A stretch of DNA of 6,005 bases from CAZUQA01 sp964622375 (GTDB lineage Bacteria > Bacillota_I > Bacilli_A > Erysipelotrichales > Erysipelotrichaceae), in contig CAZUQA010000117.1 in assembly GCA_964622375.1 (NCBI GenBank), forward strand, positions 1-6,005, read 5' to 3'. Within the stretch, counting starts at the first letter, position 1; every line of letters starts with the position of its first letter. Below, piece after piece: positions 5,061 to 6,005 of this stretch. Both the position numbers and the translations under genes were made by a program. Under the pieces are notes generated by a model. It made no database searches and had not been told where the DNA came from. It saw only the letters and a list, made by a program, of their open reading frames with translations.

Positions 5061-6005
5061 TCAGGCGTGATTCGTTAGCTTTTTCTTTGATAAAACGGAA
5101 ATAATGCCGGCTAGTAAAGCAGCTGCTCCCGATAGAATAAAAACCAGGCGAATATTGTAGTTTTCCGCTACCCAGCCGTATAGCGGATTGGCAATGCTCA
5201 TAGCGATGCTGGTAGCTGCTTGATTCAACATTAAAGCGAAAGATAAGTAACTGTGATTAAGCTGTTTCTCCAGTAAAGACACTGTGCCTGGGGCGACTAA
5301 AGAAAATGACATACACTGCAGGAAACACAGTAAGTAGATTTGCCGATAATTTGCCGCGAAAGACCAAAGCGAATCGCGGACAAAGAAAACAAGGAATCCG
5401 ATAAATAATAAAGACAATACATTAAAACGTTTTTCTAAAGCGGTAAAAGACATCATTACCAGCACCTCGGAAGCTGCCAGAACAAACAAAGCCCCACCAA
5501 TCTCTTTTGAGGTTCCCCCGATTGAAGTTATCAGTAATGGTAAGTAAGTATTGCCGGCTGCCTGGTTGATGCCCAGTAAAAATGAAATCACGATAATAAA
5601 GACGAAGGGCTTACTGGCGCTCAAATAAGCAGTAGCTTCATGGAAGGTCTGTTTCTCATTAGCTGGCGTTAAATCAGGATTAGCTAAATTACGCAGAATT
5701 AACAGTAACAGTAAAACCAAGACAAACAAAATATACAAAGCACAAATACTTCCAAAAGTCGCTACCGCCCAGCCTACTATCAAGGAGAAACAGGCAAAAC
5801 TTAAGGAAGCGGCTCCCCGTGCTTTTCCATAATCGACCCCTTCGCTTTTAGCAACCCAGGAGTCTAATAAGCCAAAAGGTAAAGTTGTCAAACCGGCAAC
5901 GGCAATCGAATAGAACATTACCATCGCGAAACTGGGCCAACTGAACAACAAGGCTAAGCCGATTAGCGACCAAACCATCAGCCCACTAATCAATTCTTTC
6001 ATACA
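5061..6005 (-). CDS. MFS transporter, LacY / nucleoside-symporter-like branch (partial, N-terminus off right edge)
   Basis: The visible 314 codons remain open at base 6005 (a TGT codon precedes the Met at 6000-6002), so the true start lies outside and that Met is probably internal. Counting from that Met, about ten hydrophobic segments are visible: roughly 4-20, 24-45, 65-82, 84-104, 132-147, 167-187, 195-210, 220-240, 253-273 and 284-304. A hydrophilic loop at about 105-130 divides the two halves. Four segments before the loop and six after fit a 12-helix MFS protein lacking its first two helices, about 60-75 residues. LPFGLLDSWVAKSEGVDYGKARGAASLSFA (41-70) matches the loop after helix 4 in the MFS_1-like group that includes sugar/H+ and nucleoside/H+ symporters. 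The end KKKLTNHA is a normal cytoplasmic tail. It converges on the secreted-protein gene and is probably unrelated to it. Substrate unknown. Confidence 0.85.
   Translation of the reverse strand, partial: CMKELISGLMVWSLIGLALLFSWPSFAMVMFYSIAVAGLTTLPFGLLDSWVAKSEGVDYGKARGAASLSFACFSLIVGWAVATFGSICALYILFVLVLLLLLILRNLANPDLTPANEKQTFHEATAYLSASKPFVFIIVISFLLGINQAAGNTYLPLLITSIGGTSKEIGGALFVLAASEVLVMMSFTALEKRFNVLSLLFIGFLVFFVRDSLWSFAANYRQIYLLCFLQCMSFSLVAPGTVSLLEKQLNHSYLSFALMLNQAATSIAMSIANPLYGWVAENYNIRLVFILSGAAALLAGIISVLSKKKLTNHA

Noticed and set aside
1..6005. CRISPR array, tRNA/rRNA, insertion sequence or phage genes
   Set aside because: No regularly spaced repeats, no cloverleaf or rRNA-like stretches, and no transposase, integrase or phage motifs seen on either strand.

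Overview
The window looks like chromosomal DNA from a low-to-moderate-GC Gram-positive bacterium, probably Bacillota (Firmicutes). The evidence is purine-rich Shine-Dalgarno sites (AAGGAG, GAGGT), sigma-A type promoters with 17-bp spacers, a Gram-positive style signal peptide, and a secreted protein built of fibronectin-III-like modules of the kind common in gut and anaerobic Firmicutes. Stop codons TAA, TAG and TGA are all used, so the genetic code is the standard bacterial one. I cannot name a genus.

Left part (1-555): the 5' portion of a minus-strand gene for a fold-type III PLP enzyme of the D-threonine aldolase / D-serine dehydratase family, whose C-terminal part lies off the left edge. 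It diverges from a LacI-type regulator across a 157-bp spacer that holds a good promoter for each side. An imperfect 12-bp palindrome with a central CG lies in the rightward promoter and is a plausible operator.

Centre-left (556-2972): a two-gene unit, a LacI/GalR repressor followed after 1 bp by a family GH4, NAD- and Mn-dependent 6-phospho-beta-glucosidase. The repressor probably controls its own unit in response to a sugar or sugar phosphate. No PTS permease, which would supply the phosphorylated substrate, is in the window. Two AT-rich hairpins with T-tracts (2856-2903 and 2943-2972) probably end this transcript.

Centre-right (2962-4961): a monocistronic gene with its own promoter (perfect TATAAT) and a strong ribosome site. 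It encodes a 636-residue secreted protein with a signal peptide, a beta-strand-repeat N-terminal region resembling carbohydrate-binding or pectate-lyase-like beta-helices, and four Fn3-like modules in an alternating A-B-A-B order. No cell-wall anchor is visible.

Right part (4962-6005): a 99-bp convergent junction containing a perfect 10-bp inverted repeat, then a minus-strand MFS transporter (LacY/nucleoside-symporter-like branch) whose N-terminal helices lie off the right edge.

The window contains catabolic, regulatory, surface and transport genes of recognisable families. I see no clear undescribed system. The most distinctive item is the modular secreted protein.
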